Shown here: positions 7,730-15,095 of the stretch, in pieces | Numbering within the stretch: the first letter of the stretch is position 1 | Layout of the letters: each line of letters begins with the position of its first letter | Assembly: GCA_046152925.1 (NCBI GenBank) | Contig: JBJXFX010000072.1 | Coordinates: 1 to 47,304 of the forward strand | Reading direction: 5' to 3' | DNA: 47,304 bases | Source of the DNA: CAMAUF01 sp046152925 | Lineage (GTDB): Bacteria; Chloroflexota; Dehalococcoidia; Tepidiformales; Tepidiformaceae | Translations under genes and position numbers: made by a program | The notes under the pieces: generated by a model | What the model saw: the letters and a program-made list of their open reading frames with translations, nothing else | Told to the model about the DNA's origin: nothing | Database searches by the model: none

Positions 7730-8959
7730 TCACCCGACGCCTGGGTTGATGGGCGCGTCCGCGATGATCCCGGCCGCCTCGAGTTCGCCGAAATCCGCCT
7801 CGGTCAGGCCGAGCAGGTCGCCTAAGACCTCGCGCGTGTGTTCGCCATAGAGCGGCGCATGGCGGCGAAGGTGGGGGTTCGCTTCGGCCAAGCGCCAGAC
7901 GACGCCGGACTGCCGGTACGTCGCGGTGCGAGGGTGGGGCAGCCGGACCCAGAAGCCGCGCTGGTTGAGGTGCGGGTCGTCGTGGATGTCCTTCGTGTCG
8001 AGCACACGGCCAGCGGGGATGCCTGCGTCTTGCAGCGCGAGCATCGCGAGCATCGCGTCTTGCGTCGTTGTCCATGCCTCGATGGCAGCGTCGAGTTCGT
8101 CGTGACGGTCGCTCCGCTCTTCGAGCGTGAGGCCCCCGAGGTCGTCGCGGCCGGCAAGCCTGGCGAGCGCGCTCCACTCGGCATCGCTCGTGCAGGAAAT
8201 CGCGATCCATTGGTCCGCGCCCGCGGCGCGGTAGACGCCCTGCGGCGCCCAGCGGGCGGAACGGTTGCCCCGATGGACGGGGTCGTCGCCGCGCAGCGAG
8301 GCGGCAGCGTAGGCTTCTCCGATCATCGCGGCCATCGTTTCGCGCTGCGCGAGGTCGATGACGCAGCCCCGCCCGGTGCGTTGCCGTTGGATGAGGGCAA
8401 GGGCGACAGCGCCGGCGGCCGCGATCCCGCCAACTGGGTCTCCATAGGAAATCCCGGTCTTCATCGGCATCCCATCGCCATAGCCCGTCAACGAGGCAAG
8501 CCCGCCGAGCTGTTCGATAATCGGCCCGAAGCCAACGCTCTCGCGTTCCGGGCCGGTCTTCCCGAAGCCCGCCATACTCACAAGGATGACGGTCGGGTTC
8601 ATCCGGCGGAGCGTCTCGTAGCCGAGACCGAGCTTGTCGAGCACGTCGGCGCGATAGTTTTCCATGACGACATCGGCTTGGGCCACGAGGTCGAGGAAGA
8701 GCGCCTTGCCCGGCTCCTGGGCCAGGTCGAGCGTCACCGACTTCTTGTTCCGGTTGTACTCGTTGAAGTAGTACGAGGAGTTCCACGGGTCCGCAACGCC
8801 CGGCTGCGGGATCAGGGTGCGGATGTTGTCCCAGGCGCGCGGCGATTCGATCTTGATCACTTCCGCGCCCATTTCGGCAAGGAGCTTCGTGGCGAACGGC
8901 CCGGCCCACATCATCGTCAGGTCGAGGACGCGGATTCCATCGAGCGGCAGGCGTTTCAT
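7730..8959 (-). CDS. Class III CoA-transferase, catalytic subunit
   Basis: 409 residues, CaiB/BaiF (formyl-CoA transferase) family, moving CoA between carboxylic acids. Start ATG 8959 gives the canonical MKRLPLDGIRVLDLTMMWAGPF. Family features: AEMGAEVIKIESP, the KSVTLDL strand, VVMENYRADVLDKLGL, MAGFGKTGP, and the catalytic aspartate in SYGDPVGG (D174, equivalent to Asp169 of Oxalobacter Frc), followed by TGRGCVIDLAQRE. The ATG overlaps the stop of the upstream gene by 4 bases, so the two subunits are translationally coupled and probably form a heteromer. The substrate is unknown; the acyl-CoA dehydrogenase and SDR nearby suggest ring- or chain-acid activation and oxidation. Confidence 0.9.
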   Translation of the reverse strand: MKRLPLDGIRVLDLTMMWAGPFATKLLAEMGAEVIKIESPRAWDNIRTLIPQPGVADPWNSSYYFNEYNRNKKSVTLDLAQEPGKALFLDLVAQADVVMENYRADVLDKLGLGYETLRRMNPTVILVSMAGFGKTGPERESVGFGPIIEQLGGLASLTGYGDGMPMKTGISYGDPVGGIAAAGAVALALIQRQRTGRGCVIDLAQRETMAAMIGEAYAAASLRGDDPVHRGNRSARWAPQGVYRAAGADQWIAISCTSDAEWSALARLAGRDDLGGLTLEERSDRHDELDAAIEAWTTTQDAMLAMLALQDAGIPAGRVLDTKDIHDDPHLNQRGFWVRLPHPRTATYRQSGVVWRLAEANPHLRRHAPLYGEHTREVLGDLLGLTEADFGELEAAGIIADAPINPGVG

Positions 8960-10032
8960 CGTTCCACCCCCCAATCGCTGAGCACGGCGTCTGTGTCGGC
9001 GCCCGCCGCCGAGAGCGTGCCGGAGCGCCAGGGCATCCCGAGGAAGGGCCGGCCAGGGACGCGCGCCTCGCCCTCGGGCGTCTCCACGGAATCGAAGAAG
9101 CCGCGCTCGTTGAGGCTGGCGTTGGCGAGCAGTTCGCCGGGCGTGACGACCGCGCCGAACGGCACCTTTTGCACCGGGCCGAGCTCTAGCAGTTCCTGCT
9201 TCGTCTTGGTCGCGAACCAGGCGTAGAGCTTCGCGCTGAGCTCGTCGTTGTTCGCCAGGCGCTGCGTCGGGTCGCGAAAGCGCTCGTCGAGGAGGTCGGG
9301 GTCGCCAACCACCGAGAAGAACGCCGGGATTTGCCGTGCCAGACAACAGACGCCGCCATGGCCGTCTGCGACCGGGTAGATGCCCCAGACGGCCGAGGTG
9401 TGGTTTCCGAGGCGGACCGAGGGCATGCCCGTCGAAGCCTCGGTCCGCGGGCCATAGAGCTCTGGCATCGCGGCGGCACATTCCTGCATCGAGATGTCGA
9501 GCCAGTCGCCTTCGCCGTGGACGAGCGCGCCGAAGTACGCCGTCAGCGCGGCCGAGAAGCCGTTCAGCCCGCCGAGGTAATAGGCCTGGCTCCCGCCGTT
9601 GACCAGCGGCGCCCGGTCCGGCGTCCCGGTCAGCGAGAGGATCCCGCCCATGGCGTGCGTCGTGAGGTTGGTGTGGCTGAACTCGCGGTACGGGCCGGAC
9701 TGCCCGAACGGCGTGATCGAAACCCCGACGAGCGCCGGATTCGCCGCCCGTAGCGATGCGGGGTCCAAGCCGCGTGCGGCCAGGACGCCGGGCGGCCCGT
9801 CTTCGACCAGGATGTTTGCCTTGAGGGCCAACTCTCGCAGCGCTTGCCCGTCGGCCGCGATGCGGCGCTTGCCCGCCAGCAGGTAGGTGGCTTCGTCGGG
9901 CGTGAGCAAGCCCTCCGGCCCTTCGCTGCGGACGACATCCGCCCCGAAGCCCGCCATCCACCGGGTGGCAAACCCCGCCGCAATCCCTCCGCCGATTTCC
10001 AGCACACGCACTCCAGCCAACGGCCCGTCCAT
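8956..10032 (-). CDS. Class III CoA-transferase, partner subunit lacking the catalytic Asp
   Basis: 358 residues, CaiB/BaiF fold, clearly paralogous to the downstream subunit but shorter. The GGAGGA ribosome site upstream fixes the ATG at 10032. Recognisable: MDGPLAGVRVLEIGGGIAAG, GFGADVVRSEGPEG, GVSITPFGQSGPYREF and GDWLDISMQECAAAM. Aligning that last motif with TGRGCVIDLAQRE of the partner places Tyr151 where the catalytic Asp (D174) should be; the following Gly-Gly is kept. The subunit is therefore probably non-catalytic, as known for BbsE of the BbsEF succinyl-CoA:benzylsuccinate CoA-transferase, where only one subunit carries the aspartate. First gene of the two-gene operon, divergent from the SDR. 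Confidence 0.85.
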   Translation of the reverse strand: MDGPLAGVRVLEIGGGIAAGFATRWMAGFGADVVRSEGPEGLLTPDEATYLLAGKRRIAADGQALRELALKANILVEDGPPGVLAARGLDPASLRAANPALVGVSITPFGQSGPYREFSHTNLTTHAMGGILSLTGTPDRAPLVNGGSQAYYLGGLNGFSAALTAYFGALVHGEGDWLDISMQECAAAMPELYGPRTEASTGMPSVRLGNHTSAVWGIYPVADGHGGVCCLARQIPAFFSVVGDPDLLDERFRDPTQRLANNDELSAKLYAWFATKTKQELLELGPVQKVPFGAVVTPGELLANASLNERGFFDSVETPEGEARVPGRPFLGMPWRSGTLSAAGADTDAVLSDWGVER

Positions 10033-10159
10033 AGGACTCCTCCAGCGCGCGGATTGTGGATCGCGTGGCCGGGTGTGCGATAGCCGCGGGAAAGCTGGCC
10101 GAGGCGTCCGGATGCCGCCCGCGCTTGCGTTCGCCCGCGGAAGCCCCGATCCTTCGGCC

Positions 10160-10912
10160 ATGCCAGACCAGTTCTCCCTCGAAGGCCGGACCGCGATCGT
10201 GACCGGTGGTTCGCGCGGGATCGGCCAGGCGATCGCCGCCGAGTTCATCGCCCGCGGGGCGCGCGTGATCATCACGGCCCGCGGCGAAGCCGCACTCCAG
10301 GAGGCGGCCCGCGGTCTCGGGCCGAACTGCCTCGCGAGCCGCTGTGACAACGCCGACCCGGCCGACATCGAACGCATGATGGAGGCCGCCTGGCGCATCG
10401 GACCCGTCGACATCCTCGTAAACAACGCGGGAATTAGCCCCTTTTACAAGCGCGTCGAGTTGGTGACGCCGGACGAGTTCGACCAGGTCGTCCAGGTCAA
10501 CCTCCGGGGGACCTACTTCTGTTCGGTGGCGTTCGCGAAGCGCTGCTTCGAGGCTGGGCGGGGCGGCTCGATTGTCAACATCAGCTCCGCCGGGGGCCTG
10601 ACGCCGCTCGATAGGCTCGGCGTCTATGGCGCGAGCAAGGCGGGCATCCACCTCGTCACGAAATCGATGGCCTCCGAGTGGGCCGACCGCAGCATCCGCG
10701 TCAACGCGATCGCTCCCGGCTGGACGGAGACGGAGTTCACCGACGACCTCTTCGCCAGCCGCTGGGGCGACATCCTCCGGAGCCACATCCCGATGGCGAG
10801 GTTCGCCGCTGCCGAAGAGGTGACCGGCGCCGCCGTCTACCTCGCGAGCGATGCGAGCCGTTACGTCACCGGCACGATCTTGCCGGTCGACGGCGGGCGG
10901 ACGTTGCGATGA
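10160..10912 (+). CDS. Short-chain dehydrogenase/reductase (SDR)
   Basis: 250 residues, classical SDR. NAD(P)-binding TGGSRGIG near residues 15-22; NNAGIS motif; catalytic Ser in NISSAGG and Tyr-Lys in VYGASKAG; C-terminal VTGTILPVDGG. The arginine-containing start of the second strand (ITARGE) weakly favours NADPH. Start ATG 10160 chosen from family length; the frame extends further upstream without similarity. It is divergently arranged with the CoA-transferase pair across a 127-base interval that must hold both promoters. It probably oxidises a hydroxyacyl or alcohol intermediate of the same pathway, but that is inference. It overlaps the next small gene by 4 bases (ATGA). Confidence 0.9.
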   Translation: MPDQFSLEGRTAIVTGGSRGIGQAIAAEFIARGARVIITARGEAALQEAARGLGPNCLASRCDNADPADIERMMEAAWRIGPVDILVNNAGISPFYKRVELVTPDEFDQVVQVNLRGTYFCSVAFAKRCFEAGRGGSIVNISSAGGLTPLDRLGVYGASKAGIHLVTKSMASEWADRSIRVNAIAPGWTETEFTDDLFASRWGDILRSHIPMARFAAAEEVTGAAVYLASDASRYVTGTILPVDGGRTLR

Positions 10913-11136
10913 GCGCCATCCGAGCCCCGTGGGACTTCGTCTGGCGGACGCCAATGGGTGCGCTGGCGGCCGCGGTGTTCTTCCTCGTGCTCATGCTGGC
11001 CACGTTCATTTGGACAGGGCCGCTCCTCGGCCTGCCGGCGATCGGCTTCAGCGCTCGCTGGAAGCTGCTCCAGCGGGAAGCCCAGAAGGCGCGAGGGGCC
11101 CAGCGCTCAAACGACCGCCAGGCCCCGAAGCGTTAA
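10909..11136 (+). CDS. Small single-pass membrane protein
   Basis: 75 residues. One hydrophobic segment (about 16-36, GALAAAVFFLVLMLATFIWTG) and a short basic C-terminal tail with Arg/Gln/Lys. No recognised family. The ATGA overlap with the SDR gene supports it being translated. The stop overlaps by 4 bases with the stop of the convergent enolase-superfamily gene. Confidence 0.5.
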   Translation: MSAIRAPWDFVWRTPMGALAAAVFFLVLMLATFIWTGPLLGLPAIGFSARWKLLQREAQKARGAQRSNDRQAPKR

Positions 11137-12227
11137 ACCTCGCTTCGCGCGAGCAGCTCTTCGTTGAAGCTCAGCCCGAGGCCGGGCCGGTCGGAGAGCA
11201 CGATCTCGCCCCCTTCTACCCGCGGGACCTCTTGCCAGAGCGGGAACGTCCACGGCACGTGTTCGACCGACAGCGCGTTCGGGATGGCGCACATCGCTGC
11301 TGCGAAAAGCTCCGTCGCGAGGTGGCTGACCACGGGAATGTTGAACGCCTCGGCGAGGTGCGCCGCTTTGAGGAAGGGCGTAATCCCGCCGACGCGAAAG
11401 AGGTCGATCATCGCGATGTCGATCGATTCGGCCGCGAGCATGTGGCGGAAGGGCACGATGCCGTAGTGGTACTCGCCGCTGCAGACCGGGACATCGAGCG
11501 CCGCCGCAATCCGCGCCATGCCCGCGTAGTCCTGGTGGTGGACCGGGTCTTCGAGCCAGAAGAGGTTGTACTCCTGGAAGCGGCGGCCGAGCTTGGTCGC
11601 CTGGTGTACATTCCAGAGTTGGTTGATGTCGATCATGATGTCGACGTCCGGCCCCACGGTTTCACGGAGGACGCGGAGCCGCTCGACCTCGCTCGCCTCG
11701 GAGGCGCCGGCCGTACCACATCGCAGCTTCATCGACGTGAAGCCGTTCTCGACGAGCTTCGGGGCCCATTCGACCAGCTCAGCGACGCTGTAATGGCGCC
11801 AGAGGTGTCCGCTGCCGTAGGCCTTCGTGCGGCCGCGCTCGCCGCCCAGGAGCTTCCAGAGCGGCAGATTCAGCGCCTTGCCCTTGATGTCCCAGAGGGC
11901 AACGTCGATCGCCGCGGCCGCACGCGTGACAAGGCCTCCGGGCGCTGCGCCGCCGTTGGCGGAGCGCAGCCGGTTTCCTATCGCCTCGGTGTCGAACGGG
12001 TCCCGGCCGACGATTTGGCCGCAGAGCGCGTCGAGCGTCGCCTTCAGGGCGGCCGTCAGCGAGCCCGCGTACCCGGCGTAGCCCGCGAAACTGACGCCGG
12101 TGATGCCCTCGCTTGTGTGGACCTCAAGCGTGACGAACTCCGTGTTGACTTGTCCGGGGATTTCGCCCAACGGGCCACGCTCGCCGGAGAGTTTCACGAC
12201 CCGCGTGCGAAAGTTGGTGATCTTCAA
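11133..12227 (-). CDS. Mandelate racemase / muconate lactonizing enzyme family protein
   Basis: 364 residues, enolase superfamily. These enzymes abstract the alpha-proton of a carboxylate with Mg2+ assistance; typical substrates are acid sugars or lactones. Seen: capping domain (1-130) and TIM barrel with K167-x-R169 (MKLRCG, the second Lys of the usual KxK replaced by Arg), metal ligands D200 (IMID), E226 (WLEDP) and E252 (SGEYHYG), then D275 (MIDLFRVGG) and H302 (VVSHLA), the His/Asp dyad of the mandelate-racemase subgroup. The exact substrate is not predictable. It lies 27 bases downstream of the LLM oxidoreductase gene on the same strand, a probable operon. Confidence 0.88.
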   Translation of the reverse strand: MKITNFRTRVVKLSGERGPLGEIPGQVNTEFVTLEVHTSEGITGVSFAGYAGYAGSLTAALKATLDALCGQIVGRDPFDTEAIGNRLRSANGGAAPGGLVTRAAAAIDVALWDIKGKALNLPLWKLLGGERGRTKAYGSGHLWRHYSVAELVEWAPKLVENGFTSMKLRCGTAGASEASEVERLRVLRETVGPDVDIMIDINQLWNVHQATKLGRRFQEYNLFWLEDPVHHQDYAGMARIAAALDVPVCSGEYHYGIVPFRHMLAAESIDIAMIDLFRVGGITPFLKAAHLAEAFNIPVVSHLATELFAAAMCAIPNALSVEHVPWTFPLWQEVPRVEGGEIVLSDRPGLGLSFNEELLARSEV

Positions 12228-12254
12228 GAATGCCCTCCTAGCCCCTCGGGCGTA

Positions 12255-13112
12255 CTACTCGCCTTTTGCCGCGCGATACGCCGCCGCGGCCGCGCCGTAT
12301 TGTTCGATGATCGGCAGGACCGTCGCCGCGTCCGCCGAGGGGATGCCCCAGACCGCGCGGTCAACACCGGCCGCGGCGAATTGGGCTATCCCGTCGACAT
12401 CGGTCGGGACGCCAAAGAGCGTGACTTCTGGCCCCGACCGCCCTGCTTCCCACGCGAGCCGTCGCATTTCGGCGATCGTCGCCGCCAGCGCCTCGAAGGG
12501 CATCTGGAAGGCGATAGGCATCCAGCCATCGCCGTAGCTGACGACGCGCCGGATGATGTTCGGCCCGATGCCGCCAATGATGATCGGCGGGTGCGGCTTT
12601 TGGATCGGTTTCGGGTAGGACCAGACGGGCCCGAAGCGGACGGTGTCGCCTTCGTAGGAGGCTTCCTCCTGCGTCCAGAGCGCCTTCATCGCCTCCACGC
12701 GCTCGCGCATCACCTTGAAGCGGTGGGCCGGGTCGGTGCCATGGTTGAGCATCTCAGGCTCGTTCCAACCCGCCCCGATCCCGAGGAGGACGCGGCCCTT
12801 CGAGACAACGTCGAGCGTCGCGACCTCTTTCGCCAGCGTCAGCGGGTCGCGCTGGGGGATGAGGCAGATGCCGGTACCGAGCTTGATCGTCTTGGTCACC
12901 GCAGCGGCGGCGGCGAGCCCGATGAACGGGTCCATCAGGCATTTGTACTCGCGCGGGACCTGGCCATCGCCCATCGGGAAACGCGTCTCGACGGGCATGT
13001 GGGTGTGTTCGGGGAACCAGATCGACTCGAGGCCCGCGTCCTCGGCAGCCTTCGCCGCTTCGTGCGGCGGGATGGCGAAATCGGTGGTGAACAGACTGAC
13101 GCCGAACTTCAT
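12255..13112 (-). CDS. LLM-class flavin/F420-dependent oxidoreductase
   Basis: 285 residues, luciferase-like TIM barrel. Start ATG 13112 gives MKFGVSLFTTDFAIPPHE, the usual N-terminus. Features: ESIWFPEHTHMP (substrate-side His), TKTIKLGTGICLIPQRDP, GRVLLGIGAGWNEPEM, PKPIQKPHPPIIIGG, and the C-terminal GVDRAVWGIPS. The TIGR03619 (Rv2161c) type of F420 family is the closest by memory, so F420 is more likely than FMN, but the cofactor cannot be proven from sequence alone. First gene of a probable two-gene operon with the enolase-superfamily gene. Confidence 0.88.
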   Translation of the reverse strand: MKFGVSLFTTDFAIPPHEAAKAAEDAGLESIWFPEHTHMPVETRFPMGDGQVPREYKCLMDPFIGLAAAAAVTKTIKLGTGICLIPQRDPLTLAKEVATLDVVSKGRVLLGIGAGWNEPEMLNHGTDPAHRFKVMRERVEAMKALWTQEEASYEGDTVRFGPVWSYPKPIQKPHPPIIIGGIGPNIIRRVVSYGDGWMPIAFQMPFEALAATIAEMRRLAWEAGRSGPEVTLFGVPTDVDGIAQFAAAGVDRAVWGIPSADAATVLPIIEQYGAAAAAYRAAKGE

Positions 13113-13177
13113 GGCGCACCTCCGGGTGTGGCGGGGAGTGTAAGGGTTCGCCGCCCGCTCGGCAGCGGTGGCCTGCT

Positions 13178-13205
13178 CGACCCGCCGAGGGGCGCGCCGT
13201 ACGAT
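13178..13205 (+). promoter_or_regulatory. Candidate promoter of tRNA-Ser
   Basis: TCGACC (13178-13183) and TACGAT (13200-13205) are separated by 16 nt, and the -10 ends 8 nt before the tRNA. The tRNA-Thr gene has a near-identical pair (TCGACA / TACGTT), which supports both assignments. Confidence 0.35.
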
Positions 13206-13213
13206 CTGGGCGT

Positions 13214-13302
13214 GGAGAGGTGCCCGAGTGGTTGAAGGGAACCGTCTTGAAAACGGTCGAGGCTTATCCCCTCCGTGGGTTCGAATCCCACCCTCTCCGC
13301 CA
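13214..13302 (+). tRNA. tRNA-Ser(TGA)
   Basis: Complete cloverleaf, CCA encoded. Acceptor arms GGAGAGG (13214-13220) and CCTCTCC (13292-13298), discriminator G, CCA 13300-13302. Anticodon stem accgt/acggt encloses cttgaaa with TGA at 13248-13250. The long variable arm (gaggcttatcccctc region) is diagnostic of serine tRNA, and the T arm GTGGG-TTCGAAT-CCCAC is intact. Confidence 0.97.
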
Positions 13303-13323
13303 ACCGCAACGCGAAGGTGATCG

Positions 13324-13545
13324 ATGGCGACCAAGCTCCTCCAGGACGTTTTCGAGCGCGCCTCGGCCCTCTCCGAAGGCGAGCAGGATCGGCTAGCTGC
13401 CCGTCTCATGGCCGAGCTGGATGACGAGCGGACCTGGGATCAGCAATTCGCTGCCACATCGCCCGTGCTCGATAGGATCGCCGCGTCGGTGATAGCGGAC
13501 CACGAGGCCGGGCTCACCGTCGAACTCGATCCCGAAGAGCTTTGA
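13324..13545 (+). CDS. Antitoxin-like small protein
   Basis: 73 residues, begins 21 bases after tRNA-Ser. Helical N-terminus MATKLLQDVFERASALSEGEQDRLAARLMAELDDER and acidic C-terminus (VELDPEEL) resemble short antitoxins of RelE/ParE-type pairs. The stop overlaps the TTG start of the next gene (TTGA), the usual coupling in such modules. It carries no obvious DNA-binding motif. The toxin behind it is frameshifted, so the antitoxin may now be an orphan. Confidence 0.65.
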   Translation: MATKLLQDVFERASALSEGEQDRLAARLMAELDDERTWDQQFAATSPVLDRIAASVIADHEAGLTVELDPEEL

Positions 13546-13810
13546 GAAGTTACCGGCATCGCGACTTCCGAAGGAGCTTCGACGCGCTCCCCGCTGAAAT
13601 TCAAAAGGATGCCCGCCGGGCCTACAGGCAGTTCCGAAGGAGCCCGTTTCACCCCAGCCTGGAGTTCAAGCGGCTCGCCACTCGGCGGCCGCTGTGGTCA
13701 ATCCGGATTGGGCTCCACTACGGGCGCTCGGCGTACCTCAGGACGACGTCGTCATTTGGTTTTGGGTAGGTTCCCACGCCGAGTACGACCGGTTCATTGC
13801 GCACGCGTGA
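13542..13810 (+). pseudogene. RelE/ParE-like toxin, frameshifted
   Basis: Translation from the TTG at 13542 reads a basic protein (RSYRHRDFRRSFDALP, ARRAYRQFRRSP, HPSLEFKRL, WSIRIGLHY) typical of mRNA-interferase toxins. After cac-tac (13716-13721) it runs into an unrelated tail and stops at 13769. Adding one base at about 13721 restores RALGVPQDDVVIWFWVGS and HAEYDRFIAHA, the exact C-terminus expected of the family, ending at the TGA at 13808-13810. So one base is missing, either by real mutation or by sequencing/assembly error. If real, the toxin is inactive. Confidence 0.75.
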
Positions 13811-13868
13811 CTCCTCGCGAATTCTGACCGCTCCGAAGGAAAATTCAAGTACGGCCTGGTACTGTTTC

Positions 13869-13884
13869 TGTGAACGGGTTCACA
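13869..13884. promoter_or_regulatory. CRP-type palindromic operator, no obvious target
   Basis: TGTGA-ACGGGT-TCACA, an exact match to the TGTGA-N6-TCACA consensus, with arms that extend to 7 bp (TGTGAAC / GTTCACA). It lies between the broken toxin gene and the 3' end of tRNA-Thr. A Crp/Fnr regulator is encoded at 33653-34420. No gene starts within 200 bases on either strand in the right orientation. Confidence 0.5.
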
Positions 13885-13899
13885 CAACGCAACGAGCCG

Positions 13900-13919
13900 C
13901 GGCCGCATCAACGCGGCCG
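13900..13919. terminator. Short GC hairpin, possible tRNA-Thr terminator
   Basis: CGGCCGC (13900-13906), 6-nt loop, GCGGCCG (13913-13919). It lies 37 bases downstream of tRNA-Thr on the minus strand. There is no T tract, so termination function is uncertain. Confidence 0.3.
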
Positions 13920-13955
13920 GGCAGTGGGGTGACCGAGAATCCCGGGGAAAAGCGA

Positions 13956-14031
13956 TGGAGCCTCGATGGGGACTCGAACCCCAGACCTAGCGATTACGAA
14001 TCGCTCGCTCTACCAGCTGAGCTATCGAGGC
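13956..14031 (-). tRNA. tRNA-Thr(CGT)
   Basis: Complete cloverleaf on the minus strand, CCA encoded (13956-13958). Acceptor GCCTCGA/TCGAGGC, D arm GCTC...GAGC, anticodon stem AGCGA/TCGCT around TTCGTAA with CGT (complement of 13996-13998), T arm TGGGG-TTCGAGT-CCCCA. CGT reads ACG, threonine. Confidence 0.96.
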
Positions 14032-14040
14032 GGTCAGCAA

Positions 14041-14070
14041 AACGTAGCAACTGCCCGGTCGGTTTGTCGA
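14041..14070 (-). promoter_or_regulatory. Candidate promoter of tRNA-Thr
   Basis: On the minus strand TCGACA (14065-14070), 18-nt spacer, TACGTT (14041-14046), then 9 nt to the tRNA 5' end. It matches the pair in front of tRNA-Ser in sequence and spacing to the tRNA. Confidence 0.35.
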
Positions 14071-14099
14071 ATCGCAACGCGGGCCCCTCGGCTCGGAGG

Positions 14100-14846
14100 T
14101 TACGCTCGAAGCCGCCTCCAGGTTTCCGTAATCGCCTTTGCCTCGGCGATCGCCATGTCGCGGTGTCCGGCTTCGTTCTTATGGATGCCATCGCCGACGA
14201 AGTACGCCGGGTCGCCGTGCTTCATCAGCTGCGCAGGCATCGGCATCCAATCGGCCCGGTATTTCTTGGCGAGGCCCTTGGCGCCGGCTTCGAACGCGGC
14301 GTGACGCTTCGCCGACCGGCGGGCGCCTGCCTTCGTCCCGCTGCTGTTGAGCGGAGAATTCGGAGCCCGGACGACCAGCGCGACATCTTCTTGGGCCGCC
14401 ACAATCCGGCGGTAGGTTTCATCCAAGACCGCGAGTGCTCCGTCCACGGTGAAGGGCGTTTCGCCGCCGACCGTCAGCACGGCCAGATGCCGGAAGCCGC
14501 GATAGAGTGGGTTCTCCGCCAGCCACGGCGTCCGTGCGCTCTTCTTGCCCACAGACGCTATCTGGTCTCCCAGGCCGCCGAATCGCCCGGCCACCATGCG
14601 CGGGACCGACTCCCAAGTGATCCAGTACGACCCCATCCGGAGGTAGACCATGTCGGGCTCGAACTCGCGGACCCAACCCTCCACGAGGCCCGGGCACTTC
14701 TCGCCTGGCCAGAGGAGGCGTGTCTCGACGTCGACCGGCTCGCGCAGGTCGTGTTCAAGCAGCGCTTTGATGATGTTCCCAGCGCGGAACTCTGGAGGTA
14801 CCCGAGTGTTCAGGTCGTCGCTGTTCGAGAGGCGGAGCAAACGCAT
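14100..14846 (-). CDS. SGNH/GDSL-like hydrolase-fold protein, divergent
   Basis: 248 residues from the ATG at 14846 (MRLLRLSNSDDLNTRV); the open frame upstream is not protein-like. The C-terminal block FVGDGIHKNEAGHRDMA matches block V of the SGNH family (D-x-x-H), and LAVLTVGGETPF and VVRAPNSPLNSSG would correspond to the middle blocks. The N-terminal nucleophile motif (GDS) is not clear: SNSDDLNTR occupies the position. It may thus be a divergent esterase or an inactive fold member. No signal peptide, so probably cytoplasmic. It stands alone between tRNA-Thr and the haem peroxidase gene. Confidence 0.55.
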   Translation of the reverse strand: MRLLRLSNSDDLNTRVPPEFRAGNIIKALLEHDLREPVDVETRLLWPGEKCPGLVEGWVREFEPDMVYLRMGSYWITWESVPRMVAGRFGGLGDQIASVGKKSARTPWLAENPLYRGFRHLAVLTVGGETPFTVDGALAVLDETYRRIVAAQEDVALVVRAPNSPLNSSGTKAGARRSAKRHAAFEAGAKGLAKKYRADWMPMPAQLMKHGDPAYFVGDGIHKNEAGHRDMAIAEAKAITETWRRLRA

Positions 14847-15095
14847 CGTCGTGACGGTAGCGGGGCTCGCGTTGGCCGTAAAGGTGACAGCGGTGGACGC
14901 ACGGTGACGGCGTCCGGCTGCGCGTCGAAGGCCCCTTCCGGGCGTCGGAACCCTCGCGGATGCCTCCGAGCGGTGGCAGTTCGGTGGCCACATGGGAGCG
15001 TTTCGTCACCGTCACCCGTCCGATCCTTGTCCGTTTCTGTCGTTCGGTGACAGTGGCCTTCGCCGGCGAAATCCCATTCTGAAAGGGCGCGCAAC
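14847..15095. other. Interval upstream of the haem peroxidase gene with repeated GTGAC
   Basis: No gene is supported. The pentamer GTGAC appears six times, mostly as (C/G)GTGACRG: near 14850, 14884 and 14912, twice inverted at 15005-15015, and near 15047. The last copies lie 50-90 bases before the peroxidase start and could be regulator half-sites. GTGAC is also frequent in coding DNA of this GC-rich genome, so chance is not excluded. It separates divergent genes and must carry both promoters. Confidence 0.35.

Noticed and set aside
8960..10954. N-terminal extension of the catalytic CoA-transferase giving a 1074-residue fusion
   Set aside because: The extra part is antisense or out of frame to the partner subunit and SDR; the ATG at 8959 starts the canonical N-terminus and overlaps the upstream stop.
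10851..13235. Very long plus-strand open frame (about 794 codons) through the enolase-superfamily and LLM genes
   Set aside because: It is antisense to two clearly recognisable enzymes, rich in Arg/Asp/His/Glu without any domain, and explained by GC-biased third positions.
13324..13810. Integrative element at tRNA-Ser
   Set aside because: No integrase, no duplicated tRNA 3' end and no flanking direct repeat could be seen within the window; only a small TA-like pair follows the tRNA.
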